Below, in pieces: positions 25,690 through 34,021 of a stretch of 64,000 nucleotides of DNA (positions within the stretch are counted from its first letter, which is position 1; every line of letters begins with the position of its first letter). The notes below the pieces were generated by a model, which had not been told where the DNA came from, did no database searches, and saw only the letters and a list, made by a program, of their open reading frames with translations. Source of the stretch: Variovorax sp. MHTC-1 (GTDB lineage Bacteria; Pseudomonadota; Gammaproteobacteria; Burkholderiales; Burkholderiaceae_C). Location of the stretch: positions 31,521 to 95,520 of the forward strand of contig NZ_RWKI01000018.1 in NCBI RefSeq assembly GCF_003984645.1, in the 5' to 3' direction. Made by a program: the position numbers and the translations under genes.

Positions 25690-26121
25690 TCACACGCCGA
25701 ACATGCCGCGGATCCAGGAGACGATCTGCGGTCCGCCGAAGACCAGCACGGTGCCAAGCACGACGCCGACCATCCACCACCAGCTGATGCGGCCGAACCA
25801 GGCCATCACGCCGGAGACCATCACGGCCACGGCGGCCAAGGGCGTAAGGATCGCGACCAGCTGGGCCTGGGTCGCGTTCGCCCCGGTGGCAAACGGGCTG
25901 CCCGCCACGGCGATGCCAGGTACCAGCATCGCCAGTGCGGCGAGCAAGGCCAACCGATTCGCCCCGTGTGCGGCTCGTGTGTTGACTAAGGAGACGAGGG
26001 CGCAAGTGCACGCTTTGCAAAGGCGCGGCCCGCATTCTTCGTCGCTGGCCGCACCTGCCTGCAAGAACCCTTGCCATTCGTGAGCAGCAGAACCACCTCG
26101 AATCAAACGTTGGGAGGGCAT
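25690..26121 (-). CDS. virB2: VirB2 major pilin
   Basis: The C-terminal 100 residues are VirB2 pilin: a signal helix (RLALLAALAMLVPGIAVAG), then a mature peptide with two hydrophobic helices (AQLVAILTPLAAVAVMVSGVMAWFGRISWWWMVGVVLGTVLVF) and GGPQIVSWIRGMFG. From ATG 26121 (GGAG eight bases upstream) the protein has an unusually long leader of about 55 residues; a GTG nearer the signal helix may be the real start. The coding order virB2-virB3-virB4 is canonical. Confidence 0.85.
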   Translation of the reverse strand: MPSQRLIRGGSAAHEWQGFLQAGAASDEECGPRLCKACTCALVSLVNTRAAHGANRLALLAALAMLVPGIAVAGSPFATGANATQAQLVAILTPLAAVAVMVSGVMAWFGRISWWWMVGVVLGTVLVFGGPQIVSWIRGMFGV

Positions 26122-26126
26122 GTCTG

Positions 26127-26678
26127 CTACTCCGTCCTGTGCATCGGATCGAGCGGCGCGTCGACTGCACCCGACGAGGTGTAGGACACGGCAGCCGGCA
26201 CGGCGGCGCGTCTGGCCTGGCCATAGACATCCCACCAGGGTGCCGCTCGTTTCGCGTTGGCTGGCCTCGGCTTGGTTGCCGAGGCGCTGGATGCCCGCAA
26301 GAGGGCGCCATGGCCCGCGCCTCGGCTCGGGTGGCTCGCGGCGATCTCGCGCTCCAGGCCCGCGATATCGCTGAGGGCGCGCACGCGCTGTGCTTCGGCC
26401 TCGTCCGCGCCCGCGGCATCCGCGGCGGCGATCCGCTCCGCTCGACGTCTTGCCAGATGCGCGGCGAGCGCCTCGGTTGTCCTGAGTTCGTCGCGCAGGA
26501 TTCTCAGACGCTCATCGTCACGCGCGGACTGCTGGGACGCGCCGACCGCCGGCACTGACGGCTCGGCGCAGATGGGAGCTGCCATGAAGAAGAAGGCCAG
26601 GCTCAGGCCGGCAGAAGTGCGGGGCGCCTTCCAGGCTTTCACCACCATTCCGATGCATTGAAGTTTGCGAACTTGCAT
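26127..26678 (-). CDS. Exported coiled-coil protein of unknown function, first gene of the transfer operon
   Basis: The 183-residue product starts at 26678 (GGAG upstream) and carries a signal sequence (KAPRTSAGLSLAFFFMAAPICAEP). The mature part is a long charged helix (DDERLRILRDELRTTEALAAHLARRRAERIAAADAAG, then AEAQRVRALSDIAGLEREI) ending in a Lys/Ala/Trp tail. No lytic transglycosylase motif is present, so it does not replace VirB1 although it occupies that place. It precedes virB2 by five bases and is surely co-expressed. No family recognised. Confidence 0.7.
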   Translation of the reverse strand: MQVRKLQCIGMVVKAWKAPRTSAGLSLAFFFMAAPICAEPSVPAVGASQQSARDDERLRILRDELRTTEALAAHLARRRAERIAAADAAGADEAEAQRVRALSDIAGLEREIAASHPSRGAGHGALLRASSASATKPRPANAKRAAPWWDVYGQARRAAVPAAVSYTSSGAVDAPLDPMHRTE

Positions 26679-26886
26679 TGGTGACTGCTCCGTAAAACGC
26701 GAGGGCATCAATACGAACAAACGCGGCGATGTGTCTGCGGCGGACTCCAACGCCTGGGTCGATCTGCATGACGGCGCCCCTGGGTCGGACCGGTTCATCG
26801 CGAACCTTCGGTGAGGAGACATTGGGGGAGCGTGTCTTCGCGCGCTGGCTGCGTGTCATGTTATGGCGGCAGGTCGGCAGCTCAAC

Positions 26887-26902
26887 CTGTCAAAGATGAC
26901 AG
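26887..26902. promoter_or_regulatory. Lux-box-like element in the virB / parA divergent region
   Basis: CTGTCAAAGATGACAG fits the CT-N12-AG lux-box rule and pairs at six of eight positions. Flanks extend it to ACCTGT...ACAGTG, close to the Vibrio fischeri box. Fourteen of 16 bases match the element before luxI at 32789-32804. A possible parA -10 box (TATATC, 26926-26931) lies about 33 bases from the box centre, as in LuxR-activated promoters. It could also act on the minus-strand transfer operon. Confidence 0.6.
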
Positions 26903-26976
26903 TGTCTCGTCGGCGTAAAAGGAGCTATATCACCGGGTACCGGAGGTGTCAGAGATCGTTCGAAACGGGGGTGTCG

Positions 26977-27789
26977 ATGGGTGTTCTCGTCTTCAGCAAT
27001 CAGAAGGGAGGGGTCGGCAAGTCGACCTTGAGCGTGCTGTTCTCGCGCTGGCTTGCCGACAGGCACGGCGCTCGCGTGTGCGTGATCGATCTCGATACCC
27101 AATGCAACTGTTCGAGATCGCTTGGGCGCTTCGCCTGCCGCGTCCCGGCGAGCGCACTTTTTGCCACGCCAGCGCTGCGCTGGGCGCCGGTGGTGGCCTC
27201 GAGCCTTACCCTGCTGGAGGGCAGCAAGCAGCTGGCCGATCTGGAGCTGGCCAGGCCAGAGACGGTCATCCCGGTGTTCCGCAGCCAGGTCGCCGCGCTG
27301 GACAGGGTGTTCGACTGGGTGGTGATCGACACACCGCCGGCGTTGGGTTTGAGGATGAGCGCGGCGCTGATCGCCGCGGACAGCGTGGTTTGCCCAGTCG
27401 AACTGGAGGAGTACAGCATCGTCGGCGTGACTGACATGCTGAAGACGATATTCGGTGTCCAGCGGCGCTACAACCCGCGACTGCGGCTGGCGGGCATGGT
27501 CGCCAATCGATTCAACCCCCACTCGCTGCGGCAGCGCGCTGCGCTGCAGGAACTGGTTCTGAACTACAGCGAGTTCGTGCTGCCCGCAAAGATCTCCACG
27601 CGCTCCGCCATCCCCGAGGGAATCGCTGCGGGCGTGCCAGTCTGGCAGCTCGCCAAGACCTCGGCGCGGCAGGCGAGTGCAGAAGTGCTCGAGGTCTTTG
27701 AACTGCTCAAGCTTCGAATCGAAGATGCGCGCTCGGCAGGATCGGTGGTGCAGGCGACTGCGGGCCTGGCAAAGGAGAGTACGCAATGA
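26977..27789 (+). CDS. parA: ParA partition ATPase
   Basis: A 270-residue Walker-type ATPase for segregating the element. The deviant Walker A motif KGGVGKST opens the protein (VFSNQKGGVGKSTLSVLFSRWLAD). CVIDLDTQCN is the A' motif and DWVVIDTPPALGLR is Walker B; there is no N-terminal DNA-binding domain, so it is a small type-Ib-like or Soj-like ParA. The start at 26977 follows a GGGGGTG sequence; the frame is open 38 codons further. The stop overlaps parB by ATGA. Confidence 0.9.
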   Translation: MGVLVFSNQKGGVGKSTLSVLFSRWLADRHGARVCVIDLDTQCNCSRSLGRFACRVPASALFATPALRWAPVVASSLTLLEGSKQLADLELARPETVIPVFRSQVAALDRVFDWVVIDTPPALGLRMSAALIAADSVVCPVELEEYSIVGVTDMLKTIFGVQRRYNPRLRLAGMVANRFNPHSLRQRAALQELVLNYSEFVLPAKISTRSAIPEGIAAGVPVWQLAKTSARQASAEVLEVFELLKLRIEDARSAGSVVQATAGLAKESTQ

Positions 27790-28697
27790 GTACGCACGAG
27801 GCGCTGGACCTGAGCGTGCTGGCGCAGTTCAAGGCCAGCGACCTCCTGGCAAGCGGGGCACCGGATCCTGGCGCATGTGCACCGACGCAGGTGCCGTTGT
27901 CCTTGATCGACTTCGATCCGTTGCAGCCGCGCCGCACGCTGGACGAGTCGGGCATTGCCGAACTGGCCGAATCGATCCGCACGCATGGCGTGCTGGAGCC
28001 GGTTTCGCTGCGTCGCTCGATGGGGATCGATGGCCGCTACATCGTTAACAGGGGCGAACGACGCGTGCGCGCCGCCAGGCACGCAGGCTTGACTGCCGTG
28101 CCCGCGTTCCTGGACGAGCGCCTCGACCCCTATGCACAGGCCGCCGAGAACCTGCATCGGCAGAGCATGTCGCCGTTCGACCTGGCGCTCTTCATAGCAG
28201 AGCGGGAGAAGGAAGGGCACACGCGCGCGGAGGTCGCCCGCCGGCTCAACAAGCCCCGCTCCTTCATCTCCGAGGCCGCGGCCTTGATCGATGCGCCTGC
28301 GCAGGTCCGGACGGCTTTCGATGCGGGACGTCTCGGGACCGACCTTCGGGTTCTCTATCAGTTGTCGCTGGCGGCGAGGACGCAGCCGCAAAAAGCCGCC
28401 GTCTTGCTTGAGGGGCCGGGCCCCATCACGCGCAGGAGGGTCGACTCGGTGCTTGAACGCGCAACAGTCACGCGGCCGCCGCAGCCCGAGATATCGACGG
28501 CTCCTGCATCAACGCGGAGCCGGCGCCCGAACAGCGGCGGGCGAACCGTCCTGGTGGTCGAACATGGCGGCCGGCGGGGTGCGCTCAGGCTCAAGGCGCA
28601 TGACAACGACCTGGCGGAAGTCCGATTCGGCGATGGTTCGAGCCACCTGATCAAGCTCGACGAGCTACGGCTCGTCTGCTGGGCGACACAGGGGTAG
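27786..28697 (+). CDS. parB: ParB/KorB-like partition protein
   Basis: The 303-residue centromere-binding CTPase pairs with ParA. The N-terminal ParB domain shows VPLSLIDFDPLQPRR, IAELAESIRTHGVLEPVSLR and the CTP-binding GERRVRAARHAG. The HTH region reads TRAEVARRLNKPRSFISEAAALIDAP. A C-terminal domain (TVLVVEHGGRRGALRLKAHDNDLAEVRFGDGS) resembles the SH3-like KorB tail, so it may also repress transfer genes. No parS sites were recognised. Confidence 0.88.
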   Translation: MSTHEALDLSVLAQFKASDLLASGAPDPGACAPTQVPLSLIDFDPLQPRRTLDESGIAELAESIRTHGVLEPVSLRRSMGIDGRYIVNRGERRVRAARHAGLTAVPAFLDERLDPYAQAAENLHRQSMSPFDLALFIAEREKEGHTRAEVARRLNKPRSFISEAAALIDAPAQVRTAFDAGRLGTDLRVLYQLSLAARTQPQKAAVLLEGPGPITRRRVDSVLERATVTRPPQPEISTAPASTRSRRPNSGGRTVLVVEHGGRRGALRLKAHDNDLAEVRFGDGSSHLIKLDELRLVCWATQG

Positions 28698-28821
28698 CGT
28701 GCCACGCCTCGGCGAGGATGAGGAACCCTGCGCCAGAGGCAATGAAAGCGCATGCCAGGCGCAGAAGGCGGGCGGGCCGACGAAGGTGGATCCAGACCTC
28801 TTCGGCCGCAGTGCGAGGGGC

Positions 28822-29850
28822 TCAGATCACGTCGATCGGCGCGACGAGGACGCGCTGGTATTTGCTCATGACATCGGGTTCGACACCCAGCCAGCGCGCG
28901 ACTTCCTCGCGATCGAAACCGCGGCGCAACTGCCGCAGGGCGAAGGTGTGGCGCAGCCGGAAGGAGCCACCTTCGCCGCTGCTGTCTAGCCCGGCGTCTT
29001 CGAGTACCTGTCGTGCGCACTTGTATTGCGATTCCTTGCCCCACGGCTTGCCGGCGCGTGTCGATGGAAACAGGAAGTCGCCTTGAATGCGCGCTTCCTT
29101 CCGGACCTGCAGCCAGTGCTGAAGCAGTTCGCCCGCCCAAGGCGCAATGGGTGTCTCGCGCGCGGACGATGTTCCGTCGCCCGGCACGGCAACCTTCCAA
29201 GGTCGATCACGGACGCGCCCGCCGCGCGAGACCGGTGATGCCAGTGTCAGTGCCCGAACGTCACCGGGCGTCAGGCCGCCGCCCAACTGCAACGCCACCG
29301 CCGTTCTGTTGCGAAGCTCCTGCCAGGTGAACGCCGCATGGGCGTCGCGTCTGGCGGGCGACAGCCCTGGCCGAGGCCTTGCCTGAGACAAGAAGGTGAT
29401 CAGGTGCTTGGCTTCCGCCGCAGATAGAAATTCAGGCAACGGATCTGCGTTCGCGGCCTCCGCATAGCGAACCTCGGGATGCGACGCGAGCCAGTCGGAA
29501 GCCGCGGCGTTCGCAGGGAGGTCGTTGCTGGCTGCATGGTGGCGCAGCACGCGATCAATCAAGCGCACGAGCCGAAGCGCGTGCCGGGGGGACAAGGACA
29601 GGTCGGAACTCTTGCGTCCGAAGCGGGCTGCCTGAAAGGCCTGCAGGTCCCTCAAGTCAAGAGACGCCAGCGTTACTGCCGGCGACTGGCCGAGACACCA
29701 GGTCGTGAATGCGCCCCACATGTCGCGGTACACCTCGGCCGATGCGGCCTGGCGCAGCGAGCCCGAGGCGCGTTGATCCTCCAGCCAGCGCTCGAATGCG
29801 GCGCGGTGAGCTTCGCTCGGTGGGTCATCGAAGAGGGAAAGAGAGGACAT
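28822..29850 (-). CDS. Tyrosine recombinase (integrase/resolvase)
   Basis: A 342-residue tyrosine recombinase. The N-terminal SAM-like core-binding domain covers residues 15-120. In the catalytic domain the first Arg is in LGGGLTPGDVRAL, the His-x-x-Arg box appears as RLRHTFALRQLRRG, and the nucleophile is the Tyr of VMSKYQRV near the C-terminus. It lies downstream of parAB on the other strand and close to the end of the element, so it may integrate the element or resolve multimers. Its start codon is only three bases from a perfect inverted repeat arm, leaving no ordinary ribosome-binding site. Confidence 0.9.
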   Translation of the reverse strand: MSSLSLFDDPPSEAHRAAFERWLEDQRASGSLRQAASAEVYRDMWGAFTTWCLGQSPAVTLASLDLRDLQAFQAARFGRKSSDLSLSPRHALRLVRLIDRVLRHHAASNDLPANAAASDWLASHPEVRYAEAANADPLPEFLSAAEAKHLITFLSQARPRPGLSPARRDAHAAFTWQELRNRTAVALQLGGGLTPGDVRALTLASPVSRGGRVRDRPWKVAVPGDGTSSARETPIAPWAGELLQHWLQVRKEARIQGDFLFPSTRAGKPWGKESQYKCARQVLEDAGLDSSGEGGSFRLRHTFALRQLRRGFDREEVARWLGVEPDVMSKYQRVLVAPIDVI

Positions 29851-29853
29851 ATA

Positions 29854-29968
29854 AATACGCTAACGGCACACCTCGATTGTGCCAAGCATTTGGGTCATTG
29901 ATCCGTATTTCGGTGTGGGGTTGTCATTAGGACGGGGAGTTGGACGAACCGGATGCCGTTAGCGTATT
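29854..29968. repeat. 15-bp perfect inverted repeat beside the recombinase gene
   Basis: AATACGCTAACGGCA at 29854-29868 and its exact complement TGCCGTTAGCGTATT at 29954-29968 enclose 85 bases. The position directly upstream of the recombinase start is typical of a recombination core or resolution site, or of a site for self-repression. The bases between contain no gene. Confidence 0.7.
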
Positions 29969-29983
29969 AATCGGTCTTCGATG

Positions 29984-31018
29984 TCATGTCCGTTCACGCG
30001 AAGTGCGGGCCTGCGACTTACCAGTCGCAGGGGCAGCAAAGCTTTTGTTCGGCCATGTGGCTGCTGACGCATGGCCGCGCCGGTACTCGGTTGGCGTCGT
30101 CTTCAAGTTGCGCACGAAGGCACGCCGCATCACTTCCACCGAGCCGTACCCGCATTGCGCCGCGATCGCTTTCAGCGGGCGCGCACTCGTCTCGATCAGG
30201 CGGCAAGCCGCTTCCAGCCGGATCTGCTCGACGGCGCGCGCCGGCGTCGAGGCAGTGGCTTCCCTGTAGACGCGAGCGAAGGAACGCGCGGACATCAGGG
30301 TCTGCGCTGCAAGCCGCCCGACCGTGAGCCTCTCATGCAGGTGCTTCGCGATCCAGAGATGCAGTTGCGTGATGCGCGCATCGCCGGGCGGGCTCTCGAT
30401 CAGTTCGCTGCGGTAGCACGCCGGTCTAAGGCTGCGGCCGCGCGGCGCAGGCAGGCGCAGTGCGACCGCTTCCGCCAGCCTTCCTCCGTGGTCCTGCTCA
30501 ACCCAGGACAGCGCCACATCAATCCCCGAATGCGACGCTCCCGACACCCATCCGCCGTCCGGGGCAGGCCCGCTGGCAGGCTCACGCTCCCCTTGAACGG
30601 CGATGGTGGACTCGCGCGCTGCCCGGGCGCGCCGCGCCCCTACCTCCGCGGCGTCCTGCAGGAGCAGGAACGCCGCCTTGCCAAACGCGGCTCCTCGATC
30701 GATACGCGGTTGATTGCGCGCGAGCCATACCGCCAACCGGTCAGTCGGCTGGCTGTCGCCGGGGTCGGCTCGCGACCGCCCGGCGATGACCACCGCATGT
30801 CCTGTCCCCTTCAGCCGGGTCGGCAGCGCCAAGGCTGAAAGCGCGATGCCGCTCGAACTGACAACCGCGCCTTCTCTGGCGGCCAACAACCGCAAGACAT
30901 AGCCACGAGAGTTGGCGGTCACCTCCGCAAACGCGTTGGCCGTTTCGAATACCGAGAGCGCGCCGCCGACATCCAGGAGTGAGAACCCGGGAAGCAGCAA
31001 GAACGAGACCGTATGCAT
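29984..31018 (-). CDS. GATase1-type AraC family regulator
   Basis: A 344-residue transcription factor of the FtrA/CdhR type. The N-terminal DJ-1/PfpI-like domain starts VSFLLLPGFSLLDVGGALSVFETAN; it is degenerate in the middle, where the region before SHSGIDVALSWVEQDHGG differs from relatives. The C-terminal AraC domain has two HTH motifs (LTVGRLAAQTLMSARSFARVY and KAIAAQCGYGSVEVMRRAF) and ends with TTPTEYRRG. It diverges from luxR, so it may act there or on a quaternary-amine-type pathway as relatives do. The 335-base divergent region holds no clear lux box. Confidence 0.85.
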   Translation of the reverse strand: MHTVSFLLLPGFSLLDVGGALSVFETANAFAEVTANSRGYVLRLLAAREGAVVSSSGIALSALALPTRLKGTGHAVVIAGRSRADPGDSQPTDRLAVWLARNQPRIDRGAAFGKAAFLLLQDAAEVGARRARAARESTIAVQGEREPASGPAPDGGWVSGASHSGIDVALSWVEQDHGGRLAEAVALRLPAPRGRSLRPACYRSELIESPPGDARITQLHLWIAKHLHERLTVGRLAAQTLMSARSFARVYREATASTPARAVEQIRLEAACRLIETSARPLKAIAAQCGYGSVEVMRRAFVRNLKTTPTEYRRGHASAATWPNKSFAAPATGKSQARTSRERT

Positions 31019-31353
31019 CTGTATGAGGCACTGCTCGCCAGCGTGGAACTGCAGCCTCTATCAACCATGCCCCCGAAAGCCAGCTCGATGGGCCGACTTC
31101 ATGTCTGAGCGGAACAGTCTTCCAGTTGGCAGGAATCGTGGTAAATGTTTGTTTGCACACGAGCGCCGCGCTTCTAGACTTGAGCGGATCAATGTTGTCG
31201 ATGCGCGACAGCGGCCATGAACCACATCGAGTTGCGCGGGCCCGAAGACCCGCCGCATGCGAGCTCGGCGACGCAGCGATTCGCGTTGCAATGGCGTCGC
31301 CAGCGGGCCTCGCTCTGCATCGATCCTTGTGCGCGTTTACGCGGAGGCTGGCA

Positions 31354-32064
31354 ATGACCGAGTGGACACAACATGTTCTCGCGCGGCTCACCGAGGTGAG
31401 CGATGTGTCGGAGGCATTCGAGCAAATCAGTCTGGCAGCCAGGCATCTGGGCTTCGAGCATTGCGCCTATGGGCTTCGCGTGCCCGTTCCGTTCACCCGG
31501 CCAAAGACGCGAATGCTCAGCACCTACGACGAAGGCTGGAATCGGCGCTATCTGGATGCAGGCTACTTGCAGGTCGATCCGACCGTCGCCCACGGCGTGC
31601 GCAGTCTGCAGCCCGTGATCTGGAGCGACCAGGTCTTTCGACAGACGCCGCAGATGTGGGCCGAGGCGCGGTCGTTCGGACTGCGCGTGGGATGGGCACA
31701 GTCCATCTTCGAAGCGGACGGTCGCGTGGGCATGCTGTCCCTGGCCAGATCGAGCGAGCAGCTCACCGACGCTGAAGTGCTTTCGCACGACCCGTTGCTC
31801 AAGTGGCTCGTGAATACGGCGCACTGCGCGCTCTCGCACTATCTGGGGGAAAGTCCACTCTCCGAACTCGAGCCATTGACGAGCCGGCAGGTGGAAGTGA
31901 TGCGCTGGACGGCCGACGGCAAGTCGAGCGAGGAGGTAGCAGCCATCCTCGGCCTCTCCAGACCGACGGTGAACTTCCATATCAGGAACGCCATCGCCAA
32001 GCTGCGGGCCAACAACAAGAACTCGGCCGTGGCACGCTCGTCGCGCCTCGGGCTGCTTGGCTGA
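31354..32064 (+). CDS. luxR: LuxR-type quorum-sensing regulator
   Basis: The 236-residue product binds an acyl-homoserine lactone and DNA. The autoinducer-binding domain contains the family set W-x-x-x-Y...DP...W (GWNRRYLDAGYLQVDP, VIWSD) and WAEARSFGLRVGWAQSI. The C-terminal HTH is LTSRQVEVMRWTADGKSSEEVAAILGLSRPTVNFHIRNAIAKL, with the conserved glutamate, KSS and TVNFH. The start at 31354 follows GGAGG. The gene converges on luxI at 32127, with 62 bases between the stops. Confidence 0.92.
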   Translation: MTEWTQHVLARLTEVSDVSEAFEQISLAARHLGFEHCAYGLRVPVPFTRPKTRMLSTYDEGWNRRYLDAGYLQVDPTVAHGVRSLQPVIWSDQVFRQTPQMWAEARSFGLRVGWAQSIFEADGRVGMLSLARSSEQLTDAEVLSHDPLLKWLVNTAHCALSHYLGESPLSELEPLTSRQVEVMRWTADGKSSEEVAAILGLSRPTVNFHIRNAIAKLRANNKNSAVARSSRLGLLG

Positions 32065-32126
32065 GACGCCTGGAACGGCCGCTCGGCGCGCGCGAGAGAT
32101 CGGATACACGTTCAGCTCGGACAACG

Positions 32127-32726
32127 CTAGCCAGTCATCTCGCCGCGCCTGTCCTCGCGCGGGCGCCAGTTCTTGTCGACGTCCATGTAGCAGGCGAACA
32201 GGTGCTGACCCTCGATCAGAACTGGAGGTGCCACCCGATGGGCACTCACGCCAGCCCGACGCAGGATGCGCTCGATGCCGAGCGGGGAGGCGCTGATCAG
32301 CCGCTGCGCGCCCTGCTCGGCGACCAAGCGCATCGCGGCGGCCAGCAACTCGAGCGCCGTCGATGATCCATAGGGATCGCGAAGTGAGGCGTCCCGCGCG
32401 CCGAAGTCGACGGCGGCGAAGCGCGAGAGCTCCCAGACGCGAGGCGTACGGGGCGCTGGGAGACCGCCAAGCAACTGCGGGAAGACGCAGGCAAGGAGAT
32501 AGGGCCGATGCGTAGGCAGCAGGCGCGCCGTGCCGACCGTCTCGCCCTCGGCGTTGCGCGCGACAAGGTAGCAGGTGTCCTTCCGATCGAACTGATCCAG
32601 TTCGGTGCCGCCACGCGTCTGGAGATTCCAGCCGAGCCTCTCCACGAAGACCCGGTAGCGATAGCGAGCGATGTCGAACAGCATGCCTGCAGGCAATGCC
32701 TCGGCCGTTCCAGCAATGATTTCCAT
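32127..32726 (-). CDS. luxI: LuxI-type acyl-homoserine lactone synthase
   Basis: A 199-residue autoinducer synthase that makes an acyl-homoserine lactone from SAM and acyl-ACP. The LuxI signature residues are visible: YRYRVFVERLGW with Arg, Phe and Trp, ELDQFDRKD with two Asp, GTARLLPTHRPYLL, and WELSRFAA with Glu and Arg. The start at 32726 has an AGAGGA site. A lux-box-like element lies 63 bases upstream, so the gene is probably autoinduced. The side-chain length of the product cannot be read from sequence. Confidence 0.92.
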   Translation of the reverse strand: MEIIAGTAEALPAGMLFDIARYRYRVFVERLGWNLQTRGGTELDQFDRKDTCYLVARNAEGETVGTARLLPTHRPYLLACVFPQLLGGLPAPRTPRVWELSRFAAVDFGARDASLRDPYGSSTALELLAAAMRLVAEQGAQRLISASPLGIERILRRAGVSAHRVAPPVLIEGQHLFACYMDVDKNWRPREDRRGEMTG

Positions 32727-32788
32727 GGCGTCCTCTTCCTCTTTCTGCACGAGGCCGCATTACAGCGAGAGGACCGAAACACGGGCAC

Positions 32789-32804
32789 TGTCAAAGTTGA
32801 TAGT
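32789..32804. promoter_or_regulatory. Lux-box-like element upstream of luxI
   Basis: CTGTCAAAGTTGATAG follows CT-N12-AG. On the minus strand a TGTAAT -10 candidate (32764-32759) lies 35 bases from its centre. The place before luxI makes it the reference box for the two similar elements at 26887 and 36242. Confidence 0.7.
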
Positions 32805-33122
32805 TGCGTGCGTGTCGCGCAATCTTTCAGAGGGAAAACCGACCCTGCGCAACTGCATCTGGCGCAAGGCCAACAGGAAGTCGAAGCGAATCAGGCGCAG
32901 TGCAGCCGGCAACTCGGCGCTTGACCGAAGCGTGCGCCCGGAGCTCAGCTTTCGAAGCGGAGGATCTGCGCCACGGAGCGTGCACATCCCGCTACTGACG
33001 CGGGGCGATGCCGAGCGCAAGAGAAGAGAGGCGGGACGATCCTGGCGCCAGAGCGCTCCCCCGAGGTGAGCACCAGCGGGAGGAAATTGCTCTACGCTCT
33101 GTGGCGACGCTCGGGGTACACG
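32805..33122. other. Gene-free stretch between luxI and eamA
   Basis: Frames crossing these 318 bases show no family resemblance. It holds the region upstream of the luxI box and the 3' flank of the eamA gene. No strong terminator stem was seen. Confidence 0.4.
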
Positions 33123-34004
33123 CTACTCGACTGAGCGACGAGCTTCCGCATGGCCGGCATAGGCGGCATAGGCGCCGGCCGCCATGATCATCGCGATGCC
33201 GCTGAACGATTGCATGTCCGGTATCTCACCCCATACTGCGTAGCCCAGCAACGCGGCCCAGATGATGATGCTGTAGCGAAACGGCGTGACGACCGAAAGA
33301 TCGACACCGCGGCAAGCTGCGATGAGCGCATAGTTGCCCATTGCGGCGCAAGTGGCAGCGGCGGCCAGGACGGCCACGTCCTGGGGCTTCAGCCAGACCC
33401 AGCGCTCCACCAGACCAAGCAGGGCCCCGGCCAGGGCCACCGTCACCGTGGTCAGCACGGCGATCGTTCCTGAAGGGATGGTCGCGGGTATGCGCCGGGT
33501 CACGAGGTCGCGGCCGGCGAGAGAGGCTGCACAGAGCAGTGCCGCCACCAGGCCCGCCAACGAGCTCTCGAGATTCGCGGACGGTCGCACGACAAGCAGC
33601 GTCCCCACAAAGCCGATGCCGATGGCGAGCACACGGCGACCTTGCCAAGGCTCCCAACGCAGCGTCATGGCGGCCACCGCGATCAGCAAAGGGGCGGTCA
33701 TCATGAGCGACGTGACTGCTGCGAGTGGAACAAGTGACAGTGCGACCACAGAGGCGAGCGCCGTCGTGACTTCCAACGCGCAGCGCACGCCCATGATCGG
33801 CGGCACAGCCGAGCGCCGCAGGACGATTCTCCCCCGCACCATGGCAATGACCAGTGCGCTCGCGACTGCTCCTCTCACGGCAAGGATCTGGCCCGGCGGC
33901 AATCGATCCGCTGTGAGCTTGACGAAGGTGTCGTTCATCACGTAGCAGACCATGGCCACGAGCATGAGCATCACACCCCGCCGGTTTTCGGCTGGACTGG
34001 CCAT
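33123..34004 (-). CDS. EamA/DMT family exporter
   Basis: A 293-residue, ten-helix drug/metabolite transporter. Two EamA repeats are visible: GVMLMLVAMVCYVMNDTFVKL starts the first, and SGTIAVLTTVTVALAGALLG the second, with VTPFRYSIIIWAALLGYAVWGE as the usual closing segment. It follows pabAB by 17 bases in the same operon, so it may export the pabAB product, such as p-aminobenzoate or a derivative, or act on homoserine lactones or amino acids as other DMT proteins do. Substrate unproven. Confidence 0.88.
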   Translation of the reverse strand: MASPAENRRGVMLMLVAMVCYVMNDTFVKLTADRLPPGQILAVRGAVASALVIAMVRGRIVLRRSAVPPIMGVRCALEVTTALASVVALSLVPLAAVTSLMMTAPLLIAVAAMTLRWEPWQGRRVLAIGIGFVGTLLVVRPSANLESSLAGLVAALLCAASLAGRDLVTRRIPATIPSGTIAVLTTVTVALAGALLGLVERWVWLKPQDVAVLAAAATCAAMGNYALIAACRGVDLSVVTPFRYSIIIWAALLGYAVWGEIPDMQSFSGIAMIMAAGAYAAYAGHAEARRSVE

Positions 34005-34021
34005 CGCCTTGCGAGAAGCCG

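Noticed and set aside
26127..26678. VirB1 lytic transglycosylase
   Set aside because: Position fits, but there is no catalytic Glu motif or lysozyme-like fold pattern; it is a coiled-coil protein.
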